In this document: positions 1 to 5,669 of the stretch, piece by piece
How the letters are laid out: each line of letters begins with the position of its first letter
Position numbering within the stretch: the first letter of the stretch is position 1
Assembly: GCA_023475455.1 (NCBI GenBank)
Contig: JAMCVR010000036.1
Span: 1-5,669 of the forward strand
Source: Thermoplasmatota archaeon
GTDB taxonomy: Bacteria; Pseudomonadota; Gammaproteobacteria; Burkholderiales; Thiobacillaceae
Length of the DNA stretch: 5,669 bases
Reading direction: 5' to 3'
Made by a program: the position numbers and the translations under genes
The notes under the pieces: generated by a model
The model's database searches: none
Seen by the model: only the letters and a program-made list of their open reading frames with translations
What the model was told of the DNA's origin: nothing

Positions 1-419
1 TTGCTGCCGCCGGTGTTGGGGTTGCCGGCGGGCGCGGTCATCGCCTTCACTTCGGCGCAGCCCATGCGGATGTAGTCCTCCGCCATTTCCTGGGTGGTCT
101 CGCGCGCGTCATCGGTGTCGGGACGGATCCAGATCACGCCTTCGCGCAGATTGGCGCGCGCCACCGCGTTTTCGGGGAAGTGGAACGCTTCGGTCTTGGC
201 GCGGCGCGAGCAGGCGCCGATCATGACGTGGGTGACGCCCTCGCTGGCGATGTCGTTCCTGATCATCGCCACGCCGTCGGCGTTGCACAGGAAATCGTGC
301 GACTTCGCCAGCGGCACCTTGCCGTCCTTCTGTGCGATCCTGACCAGCGCGTCCGCGTCGAGACGCTCGCCCAGTCCGCAGCCCTTGCAGATATACGCTG
401 CGACTTTGATGTCAGCCAT
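1..419 (-). CDS. qmoB: Quinone-interacting membrane-bound oxidoreductase subunit QmoB, N-terminal part (cut by window edge)
   Basis: This is an HdrA-like flavin and iron-sulfur subunit. In the family, QmoABC passes electrons between AprAB (APS reductase) and membrane quinones, with QmoB on the cytoplasmic side. The 139 visible residues begin MADIKVAAYICKGCGLGE, with a CxxCG motif at residues 11-15, FLCNADG around Cys45 and GACSRR at 68-73. The downstream NLREGVIWIRP block fits the N-terminal region of QmoB and related HdrA-type proteins. The family protein is several hundred residues long, so most of the gene lies beyond position 1. The ATG at 419 has GGAGG eight bases upstream, inside the end of qmoA. 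The three-base gap to the qmoA stop suggests one operon with translational coupling. A generic HdrA homologue is the alternative, but pairing with a QmoA-like gene favours QmoB. Confidence 0.82.
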   Translation of the reverse strand, partial: MADIKVAAYICKGCGLGERLDADALVRIAQKDGKVPLAKSHDFLCNADGVAMIRNDIASEGVTHVMIGACSRRAKTEAFHFPENAVARANLREGVIWIRPDTDDARETTQEMAEDYIRMGCAEVKAMTAPAGNPNTGGS

Positions 420-427
420 TGTTTAAG

Positions 428-432
428 CCTCC
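428..432 (-). promoter_or_regulatory. Ribosome binding site of qmoB
   Basis: The minus strand reads GGAGG, an eight-base spacer, then the ATG at 419. The site lies within the last codons of qmoA, upstream of its TAA at 423-425. This fixes the qmoB start and suggests that qmoB translation is coupled to ribosomes finishing qmoA, which would matter if the qmoA frameshift is real. Confidence 0.8.
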
Positions 433-638
433 GCCTTTGCTACTTTGTTGACCACCTGGATGGCTCTCAAGGCCGCCGCGGTCGCCGATTGCACGGCACG
501 GTTCACGTCCAGCGCATTCGACGCGCAGCCGGCGCCGAACACCGCGCCGTTGGCCGGGTCGGCTTCGATGAAGCCGCTGGAATCCGCCACGATGTGGCCG
601 GGAATGTTGATGCCCTTGACCGAGGGCTCCATGCCCAC

Positions 639-1386
639 CGCCAGCACCACCAGGTCGTGCGGCGTGGTGTAGCGCTTGTAGCCTTCGGTGTCGACGCCCC
701 AGCACACCGGGTTGCCCTGCGCGTCTTCGGTGATCTTCGCGACCTTGGACTTGATGAAGGTCACCGACGGATCGGCCTGCACCTTCTGGTAGAAGTCCTC
801 GAAGCGGTCGATGGCGCGGATATCGATGTAATAGATGGTCGATTTGCCGTCTTCCGGGTATTTCTCGCGCACGTAATGCGTCTGCTTCAGCGACGCCATG
901 CAGCAAATCCTGGAACAGTGCCGCAGATGGTTTTCGTCGCGCGAACCGGCGCACTGGATGAAGGCGATGTTCTTCGCTTCCTTGCCATCGCTGGGACGCA
1001 GGATCTTGCCGCCGGTCGGGCCGTGGATGTCGGCCAGACGCTCGAATTCCACGCTGGTGATGACGTTCTTGAAGCGGCCGTAGCCGTAGGGCTGAATCTT
1101 CGCCGCGTCGTAGGGCTGCCAGCCGGTCGCCCACACCACCGCGCCGGCCTTGACCTGGATTGTCCCCTCCTTCATGTCGAGGTCGATCGCGCCGTACTTG
1201 CATGCCGCCTTCGCCTTGTCGGCGTCGGCGCTGCCGATGATCGCCGGGTCCAGCACATAGCGCTGCGGATAGGCCATCGCGTTCGGCAGGAAGGCGGCCT
1301 TGTGCTGGCCGAGGTTGTAGTTGAAGGGGTCGGCAACCTGAGTCTCCACCGCGCGCCCGCAGTCGCCGCAGGCGGTGCAGTTCTCG
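639..1386. repeat. Tandem duplication within qmoA, copy 1
   Basis: This 748-bp segment matches 1385-2132 base for base by eye. It begins CGCCAGCACC and ends TGCAGTTCTCG. The match stops at T1384 against C638 on one side and at C1387 against T2133 on the other. In the gene's direction this is the downstream copy, and it joins directly to the native qmoA 3' end. It encodes QmoA residues from about 107 to 356. The offset of 746 is 3 x 248 + 2, so the duplication shifts the frame. Confidence 0.97.
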
Positions 1387-2132
1387 CCAGCACCACCAGG
1401 TCGTGCGGCGTGGTGTAGCGCTTGTAGCCTTCGGTGTCGACGCCCCAGCACACCGGGTTGCCCTGCGCGTCTTCGGTGATCTTCGCGACCTTGGACTTGA
1501 TGAAGGTCACCGACGGATCGGCCTGCACCTTCTGGTAGAAGTCCTCGAAGCGGTCGATGGCGCGGATATCGATGTAATAGATGGTCGATTTGCCGTCTTC
1601 CGGGTATTTCTCGCGCACGTAATGCGTCTGCTTCAGCGACGCCATGCAGCAAATCCTGGAACAGTGCCGCAGATGGTTTTCGTCGCGCGAACCGGCGCAC
1701 TGGATGAAGGCGATGTTCTTCGCTTCCTTGCCATCGCTGGGACGCAGGATCTTGCCGCCGGTCGGGCCGTGGATGTCGGCCAGACGCTCGAATTCCACGC
1801 TGGTGATGACGTTCTTGAAGCGGCCGTAGCCGTAGGGCTGAATCTTCGCCGCGTCGTAGGGCTGCCAGCCGGTCGCCCACACCACCGCGCCGGCCTTGAC
1901 CTGGATTGTCCCCTCCTTCATGTCGAGGTCGATCGCGCCGTACTTGCATGCCGCCTTCGCCTTGTCGGCGTCGGCGCTGCCGATGATCGCCGGGTCCAGC
2001 ACATAGCGCTGCGGATAGGCCATCGCGTTCGGCAGGAAGGCGGCCTTGTGCTGGCCGAGGTTGTAGTTGAAGGGGTCGGCAACCTGAGTCTCCACCGCGC
2101 GCCCGCAGTCGCCGCAGGCGGTGCAGTTCTCG
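1385..2132. repeat. Tandem duplication within qmoA, copy 2
   Basis: This is the second copy of the 748-bp unit, in the same orientation and overlapping copy 1 by the dinucleotide CG at 1385-1386. In the gene's direction it is the upstream copy, in frame with the true qmoA start. Reading out of it into copy 1 causes the frameshift. No inverted repeats, transposase or target-site duplication flank it. A replication or microhomology event, or misassembly, explains it better than a mobile element does. Confidence 0.97.
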
Positions 2133-2460
2133 TTCACGTAGCGCGGTTGGATCCGGATGGTCGCGGTGTAATTGCCGGTGCTGCCTGAAAGGCCGGTCAC
2201 TTCGGCCAGCGTCAGCACGCGCACGCGGGGGTTGTTTTTCAGGCGGCGCAGGTTGATTTCCAGACCGCAAGTGGGGTGGCACAGCTTGGGAAAGTAGCGA
2301 TACAGCTGGGAGGTGCGTCCGCCCAGTGCGGGATTTTTCTCAACCAGGACGACGTTCTTGCCGGTTTCGGCCGCCTCGAGCGCGGCGGTCATGCCGGATA
2401 TCCCGCCGCCCACCACGAGTATGGTCTCGTTGGTCGCAACATGCTCCGTCATTGTTGTTT

Positions 2461-2465
2461 CCTCC
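2461..2465 (-). promoter_or_regulatory. Ribosome binding site of qmoA
   Basis: The minus strand reads GGAGGAAACAACA then ATG at 2452, a full Shine-Dalgarno core with an eight-base spacer. This selects 2452 over the ATG at 2467, which itself overlaps the GGAGG. A short inverted repeat (TCCAT-CGG-ATGGA, 2475-2463 on the minus strand) partly covers the site and could weakly mask it. Confidence 0.8.
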
Positions 2466-2508
2466 ATCCGATGGATGCAAAGTAATCTGGAACCACCTGG
2501 GATTTCCG

Positions 2509-2534
2509 CCCGGATGGCCGGGTGTTCAGCCCGG
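2509..2534. other. Overlapping GC-rich hairpins in the qmoA leader
   Basis: Three blocks CCCGG (2509-2513), CCGGG (2518-2522) and CCCGG (2530-2534) allow two mutually exclusive five-base stems, with loops of four and seven bases. They lie about 57-82 bases before the qmoA start, in the 193-bp gap after the phosphoesterase gene. No T-run follows on either strand, so this is not a convincing intrinsic terminator. The rest of the gap shows no clear promoter. Confidence 0.3.
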
Positions 2535-2645
2535 AATTGAATCCCCGAAATGGTACTCCGAAGGCCCTCCCCGCCGCCACGGGCAAGCGCGCAATCTCAA
2601 TCGAAGTTTTCTATGCGGGAATAAGAGGAAATGCGGACGCAGGCA

Positions 2646-3197
2646 TTACACGTGCGGCGTGACGGGAGGCAGCACCGAAGCCGGCGCCGCCTCGATCGTG
2701 ACGATCTCGAACTGCATGCTGGAAAGGTCGGCCATGACGTAGGTGGGTGGGTTTCCGACGCCGCCGACGGTGCCGGGATTGATCAGCCAGGTGGTTCCGC
2801 CCTTGACGGTGGCGACTTGCGAGATGCTGGACTTGTGGTCGTGGCCGCAGCACACGAGGTCGTAGTCGCCGGTGCAGGCGAGCGCGTGCGCGTAGTGGGG
2901 ATAGTGCACCAGGAACAGGTTGCGGTCGGCCAGGGTAATCGCGGCGTCCTGGCCGTGGTAGCGGATCACGCTGTTGGGCTCGGCGGCGAGCCGGCCCATG
3001 TTGTAAAGGTCGCCGGTGTTGTTGCCGTGGATGACGTGCACCGGCAGCTCGTATTTCTGCAGCACGCGCAGCGTGGTCGGCGCGACCACGTCGCCGCAGT
3101 GCAGCACCGCTTCCGCCCCGTGCGCCCTGGCGTGCTCGACCGCCGCGCCCAACAGGCGCCGGTTGTCGTGGGAGTCGGAGAGGATGCAGATTTTCAT
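2646..3197 (-). CDS. YfcE/MJ0936-family metallophosphoesterase (small calcineurin-like phosphodiesterase)
   Basis: This 183-residue protein carries the ordered motifs of the calcineurin-like phosphoesterase fold that bind two metal ions: SDSH at 7-10 (Asp8, His10), CGD at 34-36 (Asp36), GNN at 58-60, VHYPH around His98 and GHDH at 118-121. NPGTVGG at 140-146 follows, as is usual in YfcE/MJ0936-type phosphodiesterases. The length suits a single-domain cytosolic enzyme, and there is no signal peptide or membrane segment. Family members hydrolyse phosphodiesters in vitro, and the natural substrate here is unknown. The ATG at 3197 is chosen because MKICILSDSH is the normal N-terminus. An upstream start at 3272 would add 25 non-homologous residues read through the repeat. 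The ribosome site is weak (AGG about nine bases upstream). The gene lies 104 bases after ppa and 193 bases before qmoA, on the same strand. Confidence 0.88.
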   Translation of the reverse strand: MKICILSDSHDNRRLLGAAVEHARAHGAEAVLHCGDVVAPTTLRVLQKYELPVHVIHGNNTGDLYNMGRLAAEPNSVIRYHGQDAAITLADRNLFLVHYPHYAHALACTGDYDLVCCGHDHKSSISQVATVKGGTTWLINPGTVGGVGNPPTYVMADLSSMQFEIVTIEAAPASVLPPVTPHV

Positions 3198-3220
3198 GGT
3201 GGTTGCCTGGTGGCAAGGAG

Positions 3221-3305
3221 CTAGGAACTGGGATATAGGATTTAGGGAACGAGCGGGCTGCGCCCGCGCCACTCTAGCCCCTAGCCCCTAGCCCCTAAAT
3301 CCTAG
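3221..3305. repeat. Composite intergenic repeat: CTAGCCC heptamers inside a 12-bp inverted repeat
   Basis: The heptamer CTAGCCC occurs three times head to tail at 3274-3294, followed by a partial CTA. Inverted arms TAGGATTTAGGG (3236-3247) and CCCTAAATCCTA (3293-3304) enclose a nested hairpin GCGGGC-TGC-GCCCGC (3253-3267). A further CTAGG lies at 3221-3225. The right arm contains the ppa stop codon (TAG on the minus strand, 3304-3302). It could act as an RNA processing or termination structure after ppa, but no U-tract follows. It resembles dispersed intergenic repeats, though family membership cannot be shown from one copy. Confidence 0.7.
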
Positions 3306-3850
3306 AAGGCCGGCTTGTCCGCCGCATTGCGGTAGCGCTCCACGCCGGCCAGGATTTCTGCGCGGGCGTCGTCGATGCCGACCCAGCCTTCAACCTTGAC
3401 CCACTTGCCGTTTTCGAGATCCTTGTAGTGCTCGAAGAAGTGGGAGATTTGCGCCAGCAGCAGGGGCTGCAGGTCTTCGGGCTTGTTCACGCCCTTGTAG
3501 AGGCCGCACAGCTTGTCGACCGGCACCGCCAGCAGCTTGGCGTCGACGCCGGCTTCGTCGGTCATCTTCAGCATGCCGATGGGGCGGCAACGCACCACCA
3601 CGCCGGTGATCAGCGGGATCGGGGTGATCACCAGCACGTCGACGGGGTCGCCGTCTTCCGACAGGGTGTGCGGGATGTAGCCGTAGTTGCAGGGATAGTG
3701 CATGGCGGTCGACATGAAGCGGTCGACGAACATGGCGCCGGATTCCTTGTCGACTTCGTACTTGATGGGTTCGCCGTGGGCGGGGATTTCGACGATGACA
3801 TTGAAATCGTCGGGCAGGTTGCGGCCGGAACTGACGCGGTCGAGGCTCAT
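3302..3850 (-). CDS. ppa: Inorganic pyrophosphatase, family I (soluble)
   Basis: This enzyme hydrolyses pyrophosphate to two phosphates in the cytoplasm, pulling biosynthetic reactions forward. The 182-residue length is typical of the bacterial hexameric enzyme. The family signature DGDPVDV (66-72) supplies metal-binding Asp66, Asp68 and Asp71. Other conserved active-site residues are present: Glu21, Lys30, Glu32, Arg44, Tyr56, Asp98, Asp103, Lys105, Tyr142 and Lys143, each one position above the E. coli numbering. The start at 3850 gives the usual [18 protein letters not shown] opening. In-frame codons further upstream encode an arginine- and proline-rich stretch with no family resemblance. 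No clear Shine-Dalgarno is seen, but a TATAAT box lies about 34 bases before the ATG. The gene diverges from mfd. Pyrophosphate is also a substrate or product of ATP sulfurylase in dissimilatory sulfur metabolism, but that link to qmoAB is only suggestive. Confidence 0.96.
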   Translation of the reverse strand: MSLDRVSSGRNLPDDFNVIVEIPAHGEPIKYEVDKESGAMFVDRFMSTAMHYPCNYGYIPHTLSEDGDPVDVLVITPIPLITGVVVRCRPIGMLKMTDEAGVDAKLLAVPVDKLCGLYKGVNKPEDLQPLLLAQISHFFEHYKDLENGKWVKVEGWVGIDDARAEILAGVERYRNAADKPAF

Positions 3851-3883
3851 GGCATTCAGGGCTTGAAAACGGGAAAGCCGGGC

Positions 3884-3889
3884 ATTATA
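3884..3889 (-). promoter_or_regulatory. Putative -10 box of the ppa promoter
   Basis: The minus strand reads GGTATAATGCC, with a perfect TATAAT in otherwise GC-rich DNA, about 34 bases before the ppa ATG. A start of transcription near 3877 would leave a leader of under 30 bases. At 16-18 bp spacing the upstream hexamers (for example AGCGAA) match the -35 consensus poorly, so the call rests on the -10 alone. Confidence 0.5.
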
Positions 3890-3954
3890 CCTGCCCCCCG
3901 CAGTCCTTCGCTCGCCTGGGCGCTCCGATGGGTGCGCCGGGCTGCCGTTTCTAG

Positions 3955-3960
3955 GATAAT
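3955..3960 (+). promoter_or_regulatory. Putative -10 box of the mfd promoter
   Basis: GATAAT matches the -10 consensus at five of six bases and ends 12 bases before the mfd ATG. Transcription would then begin around 3967, leaving a leader of only a few bases. No good -35 is seen at the usual spacing and there is no Shine-Dalgarno nearer the ATG. It would form a divergent pair with the ppa promoter in the shared 122-bp gap. Confidence 0.35.
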
Positions 3961-3972
3961 TCGACTTTTTGC

Positions 3973-5669
3973 ATGGCGTTCTTCTCCCCCTCTTCCCCAC
4001 CTTCCGGCCACCGCCAGTCCGGCCTCGCCGGCGCCGCCGACGCGCTGTATCTGGCCGAACTGGCGCGCCGCGCCGCGCCGCTGGCGGTGGCGTGCGCGAG
4101 CGCGTGGGACGCCAACCGGCTGGCCGAGGAGCTGCGCTGGTTCGACCCGGAATTGCGGGTGTGCGCCTTTCCCGACTGGGAAACCCTGCCCTACGACACG
4201 TTTTCGCCGCACCCGGACCTGATATCCGAGCGGCTGGCGACGCTGTACCAGATCTCGCGCGGCGAATTCGACGTCGCCGTGGTGGCGTTCTCCACCGCGC
4301 TGTACCGGCTGGCGCCGCCGGCCTTCCTCGCCGCCCACACCTTCTTCCTGAAGCAGAAGGACACCCTCGACGAAGCCGCTTTCCGCGCGCAGATGGCGCT
4401 GGGCGGCTACACGCACGTGAACCAGGTGTTCGCGCCGGGCGAATTCTCGGTGCGCGGCGGCCTGATCGACCTCTTCCCCATGGGCAGCGCGCTGCCCTAC
4501 CGCATCGACCTGTTCGACAACGAGATCGAGACGCTGCGCGCGTTCGACGTCGACACCCAGCGCAGCATCTATCCGGTGAACGAGGTGCGCCTCTTGCCGG
4601 CGCGCGAATTCCCGCTCGACGAGGCGGGGATCACCCGCTTCCGCCAGAACTTCCGCGAGCGCTTCGAAGGCGACCCGTCGAAATCCAAGCTCTACAAGGA
4701 CGTCAGCAACGGCCTCGCCCCCGCCGGCATCGAATACTATCTGCCGCTGTTTTTCGACGAGACGGCGACGCTGTTCGACTACCTGCCGAAACAGACCCGG
4801 ATCGTGGCCCACGGCGCGCTCGACCCCGCCGGGCAGGCGTTCTGGGCGGATGCGCAAGGCCGCTACCGGCTGCTGTCGGGTGACAGGGACCGCCCGCTGC
4901 TGCCGCCCACTGACCTCTTTCTGCCGACCGACGCCTTCTTCAGCCTGGCCAAGGCTTATTCGCGTCTGGATGTGGAACAGGCCGGCAGCGGATTGGCCCA
5001 TTCCGTTCCGCCGATTTCGGTCGACCGCCGCGAGGCGCACCCGGTCGCCAAGCTGCAAGCCTTTGTTGAAGGCTTCAAGGGCAAAACCGTGATCGTCGCG
5101 CCCTCGGCCGGGCGGCGCGAAACCCTGCACGAATACCTCGCCGGGCACGGCCTCGACGCAAAACTGTGCGACGGCTGGACCGACAGCTTGCAAAACGGCG
5201 AGCGCATCCTGCTCACCCACGGCCCGCTGGCCGAGGGCTTCGTCACTGCGGACGGCCGGCTTGCCGTCGTCACCGAAACCGAGCTCTACGCCATCCCGCC
5301 GAAAACCCGGCGCGCGCGCGAAGCCCGCGCGACCCACATCGACAACCTGCTGCGCGACCTCTCGGAACTGAAGCCCGGCGACCCGGTGGTGCACGCGCAG
5401 TACGGCGTCGGCCAGTACCTCGGCCTCGTCAACATGGACCTCGGCGACGGCGACACCGAGTTCCTGCAGCTCGAATACGCCAAGAGCGACAAGCTCTACG
5501 TGCCGGTCGCCAACCTGCACCTGATCTCGCGCTATTCCGGCGCGGGCGAAGGCGCGGCGCCGCTGCACAAACTCGGCACCGACCAGTGGGAGAAGGCGCG
5601 CCGCCGTGCCATGCAGGCGGCGCGCGACACCGCCGCCGAACTCTTGAACCTGTACGCGCTGCGCGCCGC
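3973..5669 (+). CDS. mfd: Transcription-repair coupling factor Mfd, N-terminal half (cut by window edge)
   Basis: Mfd recognises RNA polymerase stalled at DNA lesions, displaces it with its ATP-driven translocase and recruits UvrA for nucleotide excision repair. The 565 visible residues are about half the usual length of roughly 1150. The UvrB-like region that contacts UvrA includes [15 protein letters not shown] from residue 68, then [19 protein letters not shown] and [13 protein letters not shown], all close to the E. coli protein. From about residue 467, [15 protein letters not shown] begins the CarD-like RNA polymerase-interaction domain, running through [22 protein letters not shown] and [11 protein letters not shown] lead into the translocase motor, which lies outside the window. 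The ATG at 3973 is the first after an in-frame TAG at 3952, and no other Met occurs for over 100 residues. No Shine-Dalgarno is visible. Confidence 0.96.
   Translation, partial: MAFFSPSSPPSGHRQSGLAGAADALYLAELARRAAPLAVACASAWDANRLAEELRWFDPELRVCAFPDWETLPYDTFSPHPDLISERLATLYQISRGEFDVAVVAFSTALYRLAPPAFLAAHTFFLKQKDTLDEAAFRAQMALGGYTHVNQVFAPGEFSVRGGLIDLFPMGSALPYRIDLFDNEIETLRAFDVDTQRSIYPVNEVRLLPAREFPLDEAGITRFRQNFRERFEGDPSKSKLYKDVSNGLAPAGIEYYLPLFFDETATLFDYLPKQTRIVAHGALDPAGQAFWADAQGRYRLLSGDRDRPLLPPTDLFLPTDAFFSLAKAYSRLDVEQAGSGLAHSVPPISVDRREAHPVAKLQAFVEGFKGKTVIVAPSAGRRETLHEYLAGHGLDAKLCDGWTDSLQNGERILLTHGPLAEGFVTADGRLAVVTETELYAIPPKTRRAREARATHIDNLLRDLSELKPGDPVVHAQYGVGQYLGLVNMDLGDGDTEFLQLEYAKSDKLYVPVANLHLISRYSGAGEGAAPLHKLGTDQWEKARRRAMQAARDTAAELLNLYALRA

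Larger units (their letters stand above)
423..2452 (-). pseudogene. qmoA: qmoA, HdrA-like flavoprotein subunit of Qmo, frameshifted by an internal 746-bp tandem duplication
   Basis: QmoA is the FAD-binding, HdrA-related subunit that works with QmoB and QmoC at the AprAB-quinone interface. From the ATG at 2452 the protein shows a Rossmann motif GGGISG (15-20) with acidic Glu38, then GGR (44-46), KLCHPTCG (56-63), CTACGDC (110-116), ACKYGAID (168-175), a CAGSRD...HCSRICC block (252-269) and VWATGW (191-196). Residues 1-356 read correctly. At the repeat junction (1385-1386) the frame shifts, adding 70 unrelated residues before a TGA at 1172-1174, giving 426 residues. The native C-terminus (VGMEPSVKG... 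GAGCASNALD...) lies in another frame and ends at the TAA at 423-425. Deleting one 746-bp period gives a clean 427-residue protein, close to the usual QmoA length as I recall it. The ATG at 2452 is preferred over the one at 2467 because GGAGG sits eight bases before it. The gene may be intact in the organism if the duplication is an assembly error. Confidence 0.87.

Noticed and set aside
180..1418. A 412-codon plus-strand open frame opposite qmoB and qmoA
   Set aside because: It is antisense to two recognisable genes, crosses the duplication junction and has shadow-like composition (His/Arg/Val/Asp-rich).
898..1829. Two identical 61-codon plus-strand frames (898-1083 and 1644-1829), at first sight a duplicated small gene
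   Set aside because: They are identical only because both lie in the 746-bp duplication, and both are antisense to the QmoA coding frame.
639..2132. Mobile element insertion as the cause of the qmoA disruption
   Set aside because: The repeated DNA is qmoA itself, with no transposase, terminal inverted repeats or target-site duplication. It is a simple tandem duplication.
423..2282. A 619-codon minus-strand frame that looks like a large fused QmoA
   Set aside because: Only its last part, within copy 1 and downstream, is in the native frame. The first part is an out-of-frame, Arg/Pro-rich reading of copy 2 and 5' qmoA, created by the frameshift.
3198..3272. N-terminal extension of the phosphoesterase starting at 3272
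   Set aside because: The extra 25 residues read through the intergenic repeat and precede the standard MKICILSDSH start of the family.
3274..3297. CTAGCCC heptamers as a CRISPR-like or telomere-like array
   Set aside because: The units are seven bases with no spacers and only three copies, so neither interpretation fits.
3856..5568. A 570-codon open frame antisense to mfd, running through the ppa upstream region
   Set aside because: It is a shadow of high-GC coding sequence. The plus-strand frame is unmistakably Mfd, and the antisense translation is Arg/Val/Gln-rich low-complexity with no recognisable domain.

Overview
The window is GC-rich, tightly packed bacterial DNA with five genes: four on the minus strand and a divergent mfd on the plus strand. 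The PPase and Mfd products look proteobacterial, with catalytic residues and blocks that line up with the E. coli proteins. The qmoAB pair points to a sulfur-metabolising lineage that uses APS reductase. A sulfur- or iron-oxidising betaproteobacterium (Thiobacillus, Sulfuricella or Gallionellaceae type) is the best guess, but this is inference and no marker gene is present.

Layout. Positions 1-419 (minus) hold the N-terminal 139 residues of QmoB, cut by the window edge. Positions 423-2452 (minus) hold qmoA, three bases upstream of qmoB. These encode subunits of the quinone-interacting membrane-bound oxidoreductase, which links APS reductase to the quinone pool. Positions 2646-3197 (minus) encode a small YfcE/MJ0936-type metallophosphoesterase, and 3302-3850 (minus) a family I inorganic pyrophosphatase. 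A 122-bp divergent intergenic region follows. From 3973 to the window end (plus) lies the N-terminal half of Mfd, the transcription-repair coupling factor.

The main anomaly is in qmoA. A 748-bp segment occurs twice in direct tandem (639-1386 and 1385-2132), base-identical by eye, with a period of 746 bp and a shared 2-bp CG at the junction. Because 746 is not a multiple of three, the gene is frameshifted. Removing one period restores an uninterrupted 427-codon qmoA with all expected motifs. This is either a very recent tandem duplication that disables qmoA or an assembly error, and the sequence alone cannot decide.

A second oddity is a small composite repeat between ppa and the phosphoesterase gene: three CTAGCCC heptamers, 12-bp inverted arms and a nested GC hairpin, overlapping the ppa stop codon. 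I found no CRISPR array, RNA gene, insertion sequence or recognisable new defence or mobile system. No stretch over 300 bases lacks a gene.
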